Assembly (NCBI GenBank): GCA_907163375.1
Contig: CAJQUW010012523.1
Location: 20,004-84,003, forward strand
Direction of reading: 5' to 3'
Origin: Prostheceraeus crozeri
Lineage: Eukaryota > Platyhelminthes > Polycladida > Euryleptidae
Length of the DNA stretch: 64,000 nucleotides
This document shows, in pieces, positions 18,376 to 29,355 of this stretch (the stretch's first letter is position 1; the number at the start of each line of letters is the position of its first letter). The position numbers and the translations under genes are program-made. The notes below the pieces were generated by a model. The model was given only the letters and a program-made list of their open reading frames with translations, did no database searches and was not told the DNA's origin.

Positions 18376-19194
18376 TCATCTGGGAACATAGTTATAAGGA
18401 ATCGAAGACATAGCTTCTTCGATTTTCTCATATGAATATGACAGTTTATCCTTCAAGCTATCATCTGTTTGGTACCACTTGTGCCACGGTACTTGGTTGA
18501 TTGGTTGAGCTGTTTTAGTCATATTGCTCTCTCGATAGTCATATACTTTACATATCTTTTGTGGAATGCACTTATGTGTGTCACTTGTCTTCATGATTAT
18601 TGATAAATGGTCAGATTTACCAAATGCAGGACCAGGAAAGACATTGGTGTACTTAGATTTGAGAGAATCATCGACGAATACTTTGTCTAACTGCGAACCT
18701 TGTCGAGTTGGAAAATTTACAATTTGCGAGAGACAAAAAGTATTTTCAACGTCTACCATCGACAACTTGTTGAAGTCACCGCAAATGATTAGCCGAAAGC
18801 CAAAAGAGGAACTGTCGAGCATCTTGTCCAAATAAATGAGGAAAAATTGAATGATCCCATCATTCGCGGTTGATCTAAGGTTGGGCGGAACATAAACAGC
18901 TATCAAAACCAACTTTAGACGAGGAAATTGAAGACACAGACATTCCATGGCTGTTGGGGCTGAGATGCTATTAAGCTTATCACATCTGAAATCATTTCGA
19001 ATATAGCAGCAAACACCTCCACCAACACGACCATCTTCTCGATCTGCACGAAACGGGCTCGAGTAACCTGGTAGCGAAATTTGAAAGTCAGCGATGCCGT
19101 CGTGGAGCCAAGACTCTGTCAGAACCAAGATATCCGGAGAAAACGTTGACGTAAATACATTGAGTTTGTCAATTTTATTTGGCAATGATCTCAC
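18376..19194 (-). CDS. LINE endonuclease domain (ORF2 N-terminal part)
   Basis: The 272-aa frame has an endonuclease/exonuclease/phosphatase fold. Visible motifs are LVLTESWL (metal-binding Glu), GGGVCCYIRND, LIAVYVPP, IICGDFN and KSDHLSI with the catalytic Asp-His. This domain nicks target DNA to prime reverse transcription. The start upstream of MRSLPNKIDKL is likely missing a few residues. The frame stops soon after the domain (around NYVPR), before any reverse transcriptase. Confidence 0.85.
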   Translation of the reverse strand: MRSLPNKIDKLNVFTSTFSPDILVLTESWLHDGIADFQISLPGYSSPFRADREDGRVGGGVCCYIRNDFRCDKLNSISAPTAMECLCLQFPRLKLVLIAVYVPPNLRSTANDGIIQFFLIYLDKMLDSSSFGFRLIICGDFNKLSMVDVENTFCLSQIVNFPTRQGSQLDKVFVDDSLKSKYTNVFPGPAFGKSDHLSIIMKTSDTHKCIPQKICKVYDYRESNMTKTAQPINQVPWHKWYQTDDSLKDKLSYSYEKIEEAMSSIPYNYVPR

Positions 19195-19250
19195 ATTCGA
19201 AACAACAATAGAGGGTAAAAAATTGTCGGTTTGATTGTCGGTATACGAAG

Positions 19251-20012
19251 TTAAAGAAAATGCTGTTGTGGATTTAAAGCAATATCTTTTGGGATAAGTT
19301 TTCCTCTTCTTCTTCTTCCGATAACCATTTCAATACCATTTTGTCGATGTCGTTTCAAGTCATCCATCAACTCCTTATTCTTTGCTCTTTGGAAGAACGT
19401 CAGATCAGGATTAATGTAACACTGATCAAACACACTTGAACCTCTCAGCAACTTGGCTTTTCTGAGAAACGACCGTTTATGAGAAACATCTTCAAAGATA
19501 ACTCGAATAAGTCTTGATCTCTGCAGGTTCCTCCCAATACGATACATATCTTTGATCTCATACTCTTCAACCTCCAACTCCTCGGCAATGGCAGCTATTT
19601 GCTCTTTGTCCTTTACATTTCGTTCATCAATATCACCCGACTTGTGTTCTGGAATACCTGATACAATTATATTGCATTTCTTTGATTGCCGCATTGAAAT
19701 TTCTGACACCGTTTCCTCGAAATTGATATCAATCTTGCTTTTTATTCGAACATTTTCTTCAGTCAGATCATTCATTCTTTGTTTCATTTGTTGCATTTCA
19801 TTTTCGTAGCGTGTTTGGGATGTGATTACGATTTTCAAGGACTCCTCCAAACCAAAGATCCTAGATGACAATGTGCTGATTGCGGTTTGGATGCCTGCTA
19901 TCTCCGTCTTTATGAAGTTTTGAATGTCTTCTTTGAGATTATCAAAGCGTTGTTGTAGGACATCATCAGAAGAGTTTGATCTGGTTTTACGTTTCGGTGT
20001 TGCAGCACTCAT
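19251..20012 (-). CDS. LINE ORF1 (coiled coil plus RRM-like nucleic-acid binder)
   Basis: The 253-aa frame has a basic N-terminus, a heptad-rich coiled coil at about residues 20-110, then KKCNIIVSGIPEHKSGD, the typical strand at the start of the LINE ORF1 RRM-like domain. A YRIGRN motif follows, then RLIRVIFED and INPDLTFFQRAKNKEL, the conserved late signature of this family. ORF1 proteins trimerise and coat LINE RNA. It looks open throughout. Confidence 0.8.
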   Translation of the reverse strand: MSAATPKRKTRSNSSDDVLQQRFDNLKEDIQNFIKTEIAGIQTAISTLSSRIFGLEESLKIVITSQTRYENEMQQMKQRMNDLTEENVRIKSKIDINFEETVSEISMRQSKKCNIIVSGIPEHKSGDIDERNVKDKEQIAAIAEELEVEEYEIKDMYRIGRNLQRSRLIRVIFEDVSHKRSFLRKAKLLRGSSVFDQCYINPDLTFFQRAKNKELMDDLKRHRQNGIEMVIGRRRRGKLIPKDIALNPQQHFL

Positions 20013-23000
20013 TTTGCTATGAAAACGTTACAAAATTGTCAAAAATGGAATTGAACACTGAACCTTGCACGTTGCAGTCAATGAATTAGGGCCTAAACCA
20101 CTGAACTATGGCAGCACTTCCTCGCTCGATCGGTCACAAAACTGAAGATCGTAGAATTACTTTGATGAATCGAGAATCGGCCGGCAGTCACGTACTAATA
20201 GATTTTCTGCGCATGCGCAGAACGACAGTAACCAGCTTTGACTCAAAAATGTGCTCCTTACTCAAACTGGTTGGTCCCACGAAGTTGCACGATGCACCAA
20301 ATTATTCCTTACACCGCGACGAGTCGAATGATCATTGACTTATGAAATGATATGCGATGAAAGCCGAGGACAGAACCAATCACGTGAGAATAAGACGATC
20401 GAGCTGCTGAGCAGCTACATGTAGTACTCAAAGAGACAGTGCCAATTTCGAAGAAAAGAGCGACACATACGAGTATATTCCCTAAAGAACCATGAATACG
20501 ATGATATAATGTTCCACTGCACTATTTGATGATATAGCTGAAGAATTTGATAAAGATGGCAGTATGAATGATCGACGCAGCTGATGAATTCACGTAGCAC
20601 TTGCACGCTTCGATTAGGTTCGATATATTCCCCATAGCCACGGATATTTGGGGCCATGTGTAATTACGCGTGGTTCACGCGTGAATTACGCGTGATTGAG
20701 CGTGGCATGTCACCTAGTGTAGTCATGACTAAAAGTGCTTTTGTGCACAAAAAAATTTTCTGCAGTTCGACCATAAGCTGAGATGAAGTTTGGAGAGAGA
20801 TTTTGGAGAGCTCACTAGTTCACCGTAGCCAGCTCTTTGTCTGAGAGATGACTGTTAATGGCCAGTTGATGGTCAGTTGATGGTCAGTTGATATCCACTT
20901 ATCCAACTCTGGTATTCCACTTATGGAACTCTGGTATTCAGTTATGAAGCTAAAAGTCTCTTCTAGTAAGGAGTTAGGACTATAATTCGGTACGGCTCGT
21001 CCATGTAAATACATCATCTGGCACTTGGCTTCCATCGTGACGCAAGCGTCTTTCATTTGTCCTTTCATTTAACGAACACATTTCTTCACAGCTGTTCACA
21101 GCTGCTAGCAATTAATAAAGCACGCCACATCCAATGCGCGCATCGACAGATAGATTGTGTGAGGAGCAGGTCACCTGATATTCGAAGGAACTGAGGCAAT
21201 GTTGAACAGTGTCAATACTTCATTTTTAGCAACAGCAAATGGACATCTTATTGAATCAGCCTTCGATGTACAGCATAATTTATTCTTGCCGTGAAGAAGT
21301 CGTCTTGTCTGATATTTGGATTCTGCAGTGATCTGTGTGACTGTAACAAATACAATGGTAACGTATTCTTGATTTCATTGAATTATAAATAACAATTTTG
21401 AATAATTCATTAGTGAATAACTAAATAATTATATTCCATAGCAATGAAAATGAAATAATCCAATCACAATTGGGAACCAGTTAGACTAAGTAAAAAGTAC
21501 AACGCTGTCAAGAGATTGAATTGTTTTCTCATCTTCAGCAAAAAAACTTTAATATTGAAAATAATTCACGCACCAAAAGGCTAATATTATCTGCTGCTAA
21601 CTTCAGTAACTTATCTTTCAGTTTTGTGTCCACCAAAAAGGGAAGTAGATTTAGGGCATTTTGTCAGTGTATAGCATCTGGAGACAATTTCTCCTCTCCC
21701 GGTGCTTTTAGGGAGATAGCATGCTCGCTGTGACAAAATTAGGTTGACTACAGCTAGGCTGACGTGATGCTTTGTCAGCATATCCCTAAAAGACCTAAAA
21801 TTGGCATGCTTGGGTCATAGTTTTTAACTTGTGAATAGCGTGGTTATTCTTGACATGACACATTCGAGCCACCGTAATCTCCGTCGTTGTCCGCACTTAA
21901 TTCGTAGTCGTGTTGGTAACTACTGATTTCTTGGGATGCCATTAGGAGATGTGAATCAGGGATTTAAGCTTCTGTTAGGTCAGGAAATGCGACGACGATC
22001 GTAAAGACTAGTTAGAGGCTGTTATAGCACAGGAGATTTCACTTGCTCAGAAGTTGCCAATTTCCCACAAAATCCACTTACGTAGTAGTTGGCCTGAGAA
22101 GACAATACAAATGACGCTACATCGAAAATTATGCTATCATTTCACAAAGGTACTGTTTCAGACATAACTGCATGTTTTGGACAAAAGCTTGGACAAAAGC
22201 TTAACAACAAGACCAATTTAATAGATACGTATGAATATTACTATAAGACATAGTCTACACTTGTATAGCTAATTGTGGCAAAAAATCTTTGATCGGCTTA
22301 AGATTTCTCGAAATTTCTGAGCAATAGCACTTTTTGTAAATGTTATCACCCTGTTGATACAACCAACTTCCTGCTGCTCTTTTACTTTCACGTTTCTGTT
22401 ACAAATAAAGAATTGCAAAATTGCAGCAGAAAGGAGTACAGCGGCAAAGCCAAAGCAACTATTTAGTGTGAATCGCAACGTGCTGCCTACTTTATTTATG
22501 ACAATTCAGACGTTTTAGGAGTTAATCCATAATCAGACGTCATGGGAGTTAAAGCAATTCATGAACTGCTTATTGTGGGTAGGAAATTAATGATATATGA
22601 CAAAATCACAATATTTCTGCCTCTTCGAGACGTGGGAGGTCAGACTCCACATGGGCATGTTTAAAACAGCTCGATTATGAAATCGTTTCGAAAAATTGCA
22701 GTATTTCGCGTTTCTATAACTATCTCTCTTCATGACAGATTTTAGCGGAGAAGTAGAAACGAGATTAAGATAGGTAAATATTTTTCAATTTTTAATCCTC
22801 CAGAAGTTTTGTTAAAAATTAGATATATAAAAATTTTCTTTAGATCATACAATAATATATTCAGCCTACATTTTTATTTTATTGAATCCCCACGATTCTA
22901 ATCATATATTTTCTTATCTACATTTAATCCCTCTTATAAAATTCTAAGAGCAAAACTGCGAGGTTCCATATGGAGTATTGACGGAGTGGTAATACATTGC

Positions 23001-23290
23001 CATGTCCGTTATAACTCCTATTTTGCCCGCGGATATTTCGGTATCAAAACGGAGAATATGCATGGACTAGAAGTGGAACAAAATTGCTCCGCCAGATCCT
23101 TCACGGTCCCCTTTTCTGTCCAAGGAGTTTTCGGTACCAAAACGGAGGTAAGTGAGATACTCCGTTTTTGGTCCGCCTGTCCGTTTTGTTTGTTGGGATT
23201 ACTTCTGTTATAGAAGATTCTATCAAATATTTTGAGAAACATCACACTCCAACAATAAATGATTCGCAATGTATTATGTCATTTGATAAA
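20013..23290. other. Long intergenic stretch without recognised genes
   Basis: About 3.3 kb of mixed composition with many stops in all frames. Minor items only: a cluster of CGCGTG/CACGCG words at about 20,664-20,700, a doubled GGACAAAAGCTT near 22,180-22,200, and two similar TTTTCGGTA-x-CAAAACGGAG words near 23,035 and 23,128. No RNA gene, coding region or transposon end was supported. Confidence 0.5.
20661..20706. repeat. Short CGCGTG direct/inverted repeat cluster
   Basis: Three copies of an ATTACGCGTG-like word and one inverted CACGCGTG occur within 46 bases, forming partial palindromes. The cluster could be a binding site for a bHLH- or PAS-type factor (ACGTG-like core is not exact) or simply part of an unidentified repeat. 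No nearby gene start supports a promoter. Confidence 0.3.
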
Positions 23291-23429
23291 GCAGAAATAG
23301 ACACTCAGAAGACATAGGTTTGCACAGAAACACAAAATCCATCGAAAGATTCATATAAAAACACAACTGACCAATCAATTTTAAAACCGTCACACGATGA
23401 ACAGCTGACTGGTGGGAAAAGGTTTTCAA

Positions 23430-24310
23430 AATATATAACAGAAAAATTGGTTAGTAGCTTCATGTCAAATTGGAAAGATTCCACTACCACCAACACTGAC
23501 AATGCTAACGATGATCAAAGCATTATGGAGCAACATTTGAAGGTAAAGGATCATTACCAGATAAACTATTTTCACAATGGCGTCGTGCAACCATTCTACA
23601 GGTTCAGTTTATCGATTATTTGGAGGAAACATAGGTAGAATGTTCGTAGATGCCTTAAATGTGGAAATAAAGAAATTAATCGACAGAAAGAATAGTTCAA
23701 ATTCAAGAGGTGAATATCTCTTCCTTTTCGACGCAATTTTACGAAGACACACAAATGTTACAAAAGGTAATGACACTCGCCGACTCATCACTGGAATATT
23801 GGATACCTATGTGGAGAAACAATCAAATTGAACAATTACTTCAGGAAGTTCAGGAAGCTGAAAGGTGTAATGCATTGACACGCAAAGGACGAAAACGTGA
23901 CAGAGGGAAAGCTTTTGGTCAAGATCACACTGTACGCATATTCTCAAAATTAATGCTGGAAGGAAAAAATAAGAAGCCCACTGAGATGGGTAACTAAAAT
24001 AAGTAATGGAGGTGTTCTTGATCCAAACAATGAAATCATGATTAAAGGTCAGACGAACACGGTACTAGATGTGTTGCGCAAGAAACATCCGATTATTTCT
24101 GATACCCCGTCTGAGACTTTCTTACAATGTTCTGATCTACCAGCTAAATACGATTTAGATATTGCGGGGTCACGCATTGAAAAGGCAGTTAGGCGCTTAT
24201 CAGGTTCTTCAGGACCGGCCGGTACTGACTCGACAAGATGCAAGACTATCTGCTTCGTTACGGAGGACATAGTGAAAAGCTTCGTGATTCGAGAGTCTCG
24301 TACGTTTACA
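23430..24310 (+). mobile_element. Retroelement fossil, part 1 (pre-RT and RT start)
   Basis: Pieces of a retroelement protein are visible in order on +. They are YRLFGGNIGRMFVDALN, NDTRRLITGILDTY, a helical stretch with IEQLLQEVQEAE, HTVRIFSKLMLEGK, GGVLDPNN, VLDVLRKKHP, and RRLSGSSGPAGTDS. This order (GGN-G-R ... RVF-LML-GK ... KHP ... GGAGPxGxD) is common upstream of the palm domain in an abundant invertebrate retroelement group I cannot name with certainty. It is broken, with several breaks. Its continuation lies beyond later insertions, at about 26,757. Confidence 0.6.
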
Positions 24311-25220
24311 GAGATCTGGTATGTTTTTCATACCACATCTCACTTACTTTCGTATGTGATTGGTATGTAGCGATACGAACTATTCTATCTGTGATTGGCT
24401 GTTTTACACTGAAATATGTTTTATATACGAGACCCGATGCAAATTCATCCTTATTCGTATGCCTCTCGCATGCATTTCTTATGTGCAGCTTTAAGTCACA
24501 TAGCAAAAAATATTTGTATTACATACTACTTTCAAATAATTTCTTTCGGTAATACCAGCTGTGAATGTTTTTTGTTTGATGTAGTGATATTTAACTAGAT
24601 TATATTTATTGTGAATGTCGTCGTAGCTACTTGTCTAGCAACATTAACAGGAATTTTAGTTAGCTTTATATTATGAACTAAGTTGATAAACATCATTTCA
24701 TTCAAACAATATATTTCGAGCACCCATATTGATTTATATATCTCAGACATAACTATTTTTGCGTTCATGAATTATAATGTGTTTTTATTTCGGATTGATA
24801 ATATGCTTAATTTCAAAATTACATAATCCATAATTGTTGATGGTTGAATACTTATTGATTATTCATGAAATGCCTTAGACATACATGTATTAAAATCGAA
24901 TTCATTACTGAAAGTATGACTCTTAAATGTCATTATCTCACTACTTACAAAACAGTAGTAACATTACTGTGATCTTTATTGACAAAAAGACTTAAATCAA
25001 CATACTTTGGACATGATTGATGCCTTCTTTTAACATGGTGCTGGTATGGCTTTAGTGTGTAAAGCATATCACAGTTGAAATAGCATACGAAAAGCATGCA
25101 AATATATACCAAGAGAATACAGAAATATACCAAAAAATATTTGGCATGCATCCTTCGTATGTATGCCATGTACCTTCGTATGCCATGCATGTGTGCCATA
25201 AGCCTTCGTACCTTAACATG
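24310..25220. other. AT-rich insertion of unknown origin
   Basis: This AT-rich block interrupts the retroelement between its two parts and precedes the transposase remnant. It starts near a small inverted pair GGTATG/CATACC at about 24,318-24,340. It ends with a cluster of CCTTCGTA / TGCCAT words at about 25,147-25,212. It may be the 3' part of the mariner insertion plus a separate MITE. No open frame of note. Confidence 0.4.
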
Positions 25221-25339
25221 TAAAATTTAATGATGAACGTTTCCCTTTATTTCCTCCACGTCTTTATCAATAATGACCAAACGAATTAAGGTAAATGTCA
25301 TAGAAAACATTTATTAAATGAAAAACATAAGAAAAAAGT

Positions 25340-26757
25340 GTTAGTAGTCATCGAACTTCAACGTGTCCTCCTCCATTCTCGAGGACAGATTCAAGTCGCT
25401 TTTGGTAGGCCGGAGCAGTTTCTCGACACATCTCAGTTGTCACTGCTTGAAATGCTTGTATGATGCGGTCCTTCAGGTATTGCATGAATGTTGGCCGTGT
25501 ATGGTAAACCTAGGACTTGACAAAACCTCACAAGAAGAAATCGCAAGGCGTCAGGTCAGGTGAACGCGGTGGCCAGGGCATGTTAGGAGATCCACGTCCC
25601 ATCCATCTGTTAGGCATCTTCTTGTTCAACCACTCACGCACAGGAAGTCCCCAGTGTGGAGGTGCACCATCCTGCATGAATATGATGCTCCTGCCTCTTT
25701 TGTCCGACTGCACCGCTGACCAGAATTCCTCCTGTAGCATCTTGAAATACCGATCCTTGTTGACGGAGGTGTCGAAGAAGAACGGATCGTAGATGCCTGA
25801 TTGGCTGATTGCCGGCCAGACGGTGGTGCGTGGCGAGTGCATAGACTCTTGCTTGATCCAGTGAGGGTTCTGGTTGGTCCAATAACGACAATTGTGGCGA
25901 TTCACACCACTATCATGCATGATGGAAGTGGGCTTCATCGAACCAGGTTAGTTCCACTAAATGGCTCGGGTTGGCTTGGATGCGCTGTAGCTCCTGTTCT
26001 GCTAACACCATTCGGTTTTCCAGATCTTCTTCGTGTAATCGCTGCACCACCTGGACCTTGTACGGATGCCATCCATAGTCATAGAGGATGCGCTGGATAG
26101 TGCGGCGACTCACTTGAAGTGCATTAGATGCACGACGGGTAGATGTGTTTGGGTCCTCCTCTAAGTGCTGCACAACTCGTTCCACATTCTGCTCCGTTCG
26201 TTCAGAAGATGCCCGGTCCCGCTTGACATTCACCACACTACCACTGGTCAACAGGTTTGTGTGTCACCGCTTTATGGTACGGGCATCCGGTGCTCTCGCG
26301 TTCTTGCCAAACTCTGAATGATAAAGCCTTTGTACCTCCACTGGACTCTTGAGCCATTCGTACCAAGCCACACATTTTGCTCGTTCTGCAATCGAATAAT
26401 CATCCATTCTTCTATGTTCGATTCTTTTCAGATAGTGATTTAATCGTCGAATGGTATTTTATATGACATGGAAATAACTGAACAATATTCACTTCAAGAC
26501 TGCGCACAATTCGTTGTGCAGAATACGCTTCATGTTAAGTTAATTAACTTGATATAGATTTTCGATGTCAACAAAATGAGTACATGTCATTCGGTCAATA
26601 GAATCAGAATTTTCTGACAATTCTCAGTACATCAGGTATAATCATCATAAATCATATACTCCAAACTAGTATGAGTCGAAATTTCATGACGATCGGATGA
26701 ATATTTGAGGAGTAATAAAGGTTTAAAATCTGGCGGTTTAAGTGCGCTGCCCTGTAT
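25340..26757 (-). mobile_element. Tc1/mariner-superfamily DNA transposon, decayed
   Basis: The transposase is encoded on the minus strand. The N-terminal helix-turn-helix region contains RRASNALQVSRRTIQRIL. The catalytic domain contains FDEAHF, then FMQDGAPPH and SPDLTPCDFFL, with 42 residues between the second Asp and the last Asp. At least two frameshifts interrupt it: one right after the FDEAHF motif (the frames overlap at about 25,913-25,938) and one near 25,530 before the C-terminal tail. A terminal repeat candidate at about 26,720-26,757 reads, inward on minus, TACAGGGCAGCGCACTTAAA. The matching opposite end was not found. It sits inside the retroelement fossil. Confidence 0.8.
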
Positions 26758-27057
26758 TTAGTTTCGAAGGTGTAGTCCAAGGCGATCCGCTATCAATCAA
26801 TGCCTTTTTACGCTTGTGCTGTCCTGCCTTTGATCAATGACATCAAGATGAAAGATGTGATACAAAATTGGTATGCTGATGACTCATCTGCATATGGTCA
26901 TATGGAAAATTGAAAGTATGGTTCGTCACCTATTCCAGACAGGTCCCAAATTTAGATGTCATCCTGAACCCTCAAAAATTGTACTAGTACTGACTCAAAG
27001 CGATGTAGAGTATGCAAAATGTGTGTTTTCTGACTATGATATTGAGATAATTACAGG
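26757..27057 (+). mobile_element. Retroelement fossil, part 2 (RT palm)
   Basis: Directly after the transposon end the + strand shows a short palm segment (VVQGDPLSI) and then NWYADDSSAYGHME, the YADD catalytic signature of reverse transcriptases. The following sequence resembles the post-palm GP-x-F ... N-P-x-K stretch of the same group. It is probably the continuation of the element at 23,430-24,310, separated by nested insertions. It is broken and stops at the N run. Confidence 0.65.
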
Positions 27058-27080
27058 NNNNNNNNNNNNNNNNNNNNNNN
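27058..27080. other. Assembly gap (23 N)
   Basis: Unresolved bases lie between the retroelement and the outer Polinton start. The true distance and any target duplication at the Polinton end are therefore unknown. Confidence 0.99.
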
Positions 27081-27087
27081 CGGTAAT

Positions 27088-27576
27088 AGTAATGGGCAAA
27101 AGACCGTTCCAGGACACCTAAAATTCAAAAAAATAGTATCTTTAAAAACGACATAAATTCACGAATTTGAACCCTTTTTCAGGTTTTTAAGACCTAAATA
27201 CATGAATTTAGTCCATTCAAAAAGTACCATTTTTGAAAAAATGGTACTTTTTAAAAACGACGTAAATTCATGAATTTGAACCCTTTTTCAGGTTATGAAG
27301 ACCTAAATTCACAAATTTGGGCGTTTTTAAAAATACCCAATTTTCAAATTTTTCAAAATCTCAAATTTGAGAATTACAATTTTCACCGCTTAAATCATGA
27401 CCGTTCTAGGACACCGAAAAAATCATAAAAGTTAAGAATCTCAAAATTTGAGAATTACAATTTTCAGCCCCGCCAAAATCATGACCGTTCCAGGACACCG
27501 AAAATTAGTATTTTTAAAAACGTCTTTTAAATCCATTTTTCAGGTTTTTAAAATATATCATGTGACTAAAAATATT
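27088..27576 (+). repeat. Left terminal inverted repeat of outer Polinton B
   Basis: This is nearly identical to the inner element's left repeat at 36,286. It contains three copies of an ACCGTTCCAGGACACC word, two copies of a block around CATGAATTTGAACCC, and a hairpin formed by AAGTACCATTTTT and its complement. The repeat ends just before the first gene. Confidence 0.9.
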
Positions 27577-27585
27577 TCTTTAAAA

Positions 27586-28242
27586 ATGGAAGAAACAAAA
27601 GTGGAAGGAACTTCAGAAATGGAAGGAACCTCAAGAATATATCCTTCGTTATCATATGAACGTAGTTCTACTTTAATGGACATTGAAAAGATTAACATTG
27701 AAAAAATGAATAAAGAAAAACACAAAGATAGAGTTAGGTATATGAAAGATAAGGAATCTCAATTATTATTAAGATTAGAGCATTATAAAAAATTAAGAAA
27801 GAGATGGACTAAAGTTAAGAATGTAACACAAGGAATTGGCATATTCTTAACAATAAGTTTAGGTGCTTTAACAATTGTTATATCTTCAGGTGTTTTAGTA
27901 ATTCCAGTAGTTGCTACAGCTTTAACAGGTACGGGTGTTTTTGCAACTTCACTTGTTACAATGTTAGATAAATCTTTAATAACTAAGAAACGAAAATCAT
28001 TAAAAACTAAGCATTTACATATTAAAGAAGTCTATGATAAACTACATTACTACTTTCAAAGAGTATGTGATGATAATGTTATTACGTTAGATGAGATTGA
28101 AAAATTTGATCAAATAGCTAATGAAGTAAATCAAATATCATTTCAATCACAGACAGAAAAAGTTGATGATAAAAATAAAAAGGATGGCAAAATTTCTAGT
28201 GATGCTAAAATTTCTAATGAAGAAAATGACAAATTTTTTTAG
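27586..28242 (+). CDS. 218-aa membrane protein of outer Polinton
   Basis: The start is taken at the ATG at 27,586, which follows TTTAAAA, because the upstream part of the frame lies in the terminal repeat. The protein has a charged coiled-coil N-terminal half, two adjacent hydrophobic segments (GIFLTISLGALTIVI and VLVIPVVATALTGTGVF; about residues 90-130), and a helical C-terminal part (DNVITLDEIEKFDQI). Many Mavericks carry this type of protein early in the element. It could act in membrane perturbation or assembly; the function is unknown. It is nearly identical to the inner copy at 36,785. Confidence 0.75.
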   Translation: MEETKVEGTSEMEGTSRIYPSLSYERSSTLMDIEKINIEKMNKEKHKDRVRYMKDKESQLLLRLEHYKKLRKRWTKVKNVTQGIGIFLTISLGALTIVISSGVLVIPVVATALTGTGVFATSLVTMLDKSLITKKRKSLKTKHLHIKEVYDKLHYYFQRVCDDNVITLDEIEKFDQIANEVNQISFQSQTEKVDDKNKKDGKISSDAKISNEENDKFF

Positions 28243-28432
28243 AAGAGCTAAAAACTTTAAGCGAAAATTTAAGCAAAACTTTATTGAACAAAACTTTATT
28301 AAACAAAACTTAAAACGAGAAAACTTTAAACGAAAAGATGTCAAACAACAAAGCAATAAAAAAATAATTTGTTCAGTAAAATGTTTTTGCTGTATTCCAA
28401 TGTTACCACAAAATTCAAATATTATATTTTAA
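28226..28432 (+). CDS. Possible 68-aa basic protein
   Basis: This is a small frame starting 17 bases before the stop of the membrane-protein gene. It has basic repeats of the KQNFI type and a C-terminal Cys cluster (CSVKCFCC). The DNA shows short direct repeats (AAAACTTTATT), so the coding appearance may come from repeat structure. It is conserved in the inner copy, but that copy is too similar to be informative. Confidence 0.3.
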   Translation: MTNFFRRAKNFKRKFKQNFIEQNFIKQNLKRENFKRKDVKQQSNKKIICSVKCFCCIPMLPQNSNIIF

Positions 28433-28434
28433 AA

Positions 28435-29259
28435 ATGGATAAAATTAGAGCTGATAATTTTAAAAGAATAAAACAATTAGAAGAGTTAATAAAACAAAGA
28501 AATATTATGAAAGAAAATCATCTTCAACATAGAATGATAAAAGCTGGTATTCAATCTGATATGTTTGAAAAAATGCAGCAAACCGAGCAAGTAAAAACTG
28601 ATTTTGAGAAAACTATGAAACCATTTAAAACTCTTGAAAAAGAAAGTACAAATAATGATAAACAAATTGATATAACAGATCCAGAGCACAAAACTGTATT
28701 AGATGACTATGGATTACTAGAATCAAACATTAATAAGAAATTACCAAAATCTATGCAATTTGAACATTCTATCTCATTTATAGATGGAAAAACAATACCT
28801 AGATTTTATCTCGGACAAAAAGAAATATTTCCACAACCTTTTCGAGGTATAATTTTTTCACCAGATAAATCTCCTTTTAATTTAGATAGAAATTTTGTTA
28901 ATCTTTTAAGAGGAGCAGATTTAAATAATTATGCTGTAGAAGATCTCATAAAATATAAAGCTATGTTAGACAGAGTTGGTGCAGTAAAATCTCTTAGACG
29001 TTATAAACAATTAGAAAATTTATTATCAACGGGAGTTAAAGTAGGGAAAGGTTTATCTGAAAAACAGAAAACTGAAACAACTGTATTTTTACCAGATGAT
29101 CCACAAGAATTACTAAATAGATTAAATATTTTAATATCTGCAATAAAAGAAGGACATAATTCTAGTTTCAATGAAATTCATGCTATATTGAAAAGACTGT
29201 TAGAAAAGAAGATTCTAAATGAAGAGGATTATAAAAGTATAACGAACCGAATGTTCTAG
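28435..29259 (+). CDS. Uncharacterised 274-aa protein of outer Polinton
   Basis: It starts at an ATG preceded by ATTTTAAAA. The N-terminal 70 residues are a charged helix, followed by an acidic linker, a conserved-looking core (FEHSISFIDGKTIPRFYLG, then FRGIIFSPDKSPF), and a helical bundle (LLRGADLNNYAVEDLI). No domain was recognised. It sits between the membrane protein and the structural 262-aa family in both siblings. It ends next to a GC-rich GGGCTTCGCCC hairpin. Confidence 0.65.
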   Translation: MDKIRADNFKRIKQLEELIKQRNIMKENHLQHRMIKAGIQSDMFEKMQQTEQVKTDFEKTMKPFKTLEKESTNNDKQIDITDPEHKTVLDDYGLLESNINKKLPKSMQFEHSISFIDGKTIPRFYLGQKEIFPQPFRGIIFSPDKSPFNLDRNFVNLLRGADLNNYAVEDLIKYKAMLDRVGAVKSLRRYKQLENLLSTGVKVGKGLSEKQKTETTVFLPDDPQELLNRLNILISAIKEGHNSSFNEIHAILKRLLEKKILNEEDYKSITNRMF

Positions 29260-29355
29260 GGCTTCGCCCGTAGCTGAAATATGTTGTTGTTTTTAATTTT
29301 TTATAAAAAAAAATATTTCATAAAAAAATATTTATTTAATTTTTTTAGTTTAAAA

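Larger units (their letters stand above)
18376..20012 (-). mobile_element. Non-LTR retrotransposon (LINE) fragment: ORF1 plus endonuclease
   Basis: Two adjacent frames in the minus direction form a LINE 5' part: an ORF1 protein (20,012-19,251) and an apurinic-type endonuclease (19,194-18,376). The frames are separated by 56 bases. The reverse transcriptase expected after the endonuclease is absent; sequence below 18,376 is unrelated. Loss of the 3' part is unusual because LINEs normally lose their 5' end during reverse transcription, so a later deletion or rearrangement is likely. The clade is probably CR1/L2/Jockey-like, judged from the endonuclease motifs. Confidence 0.8.

Noticed and set aside
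20060-20110. tRNA-like sequence near the LINE 5' end
   Set aside because: No cloverleaf, no A/B box pair and no acceptor stem could be formed.
22978-23215. Possible small + strand gene with repeated KTE motif
   Set aside because: Two similar short words give the repetition, but there is no start context, conservation or neighbouring gene; antisense is equally open.
24310-25220. MITE with GGTATG inverted ends
   Set aside because: Only a six-base inverted pair is visible and no target duplication could be matched; kept as an unknown insertion.
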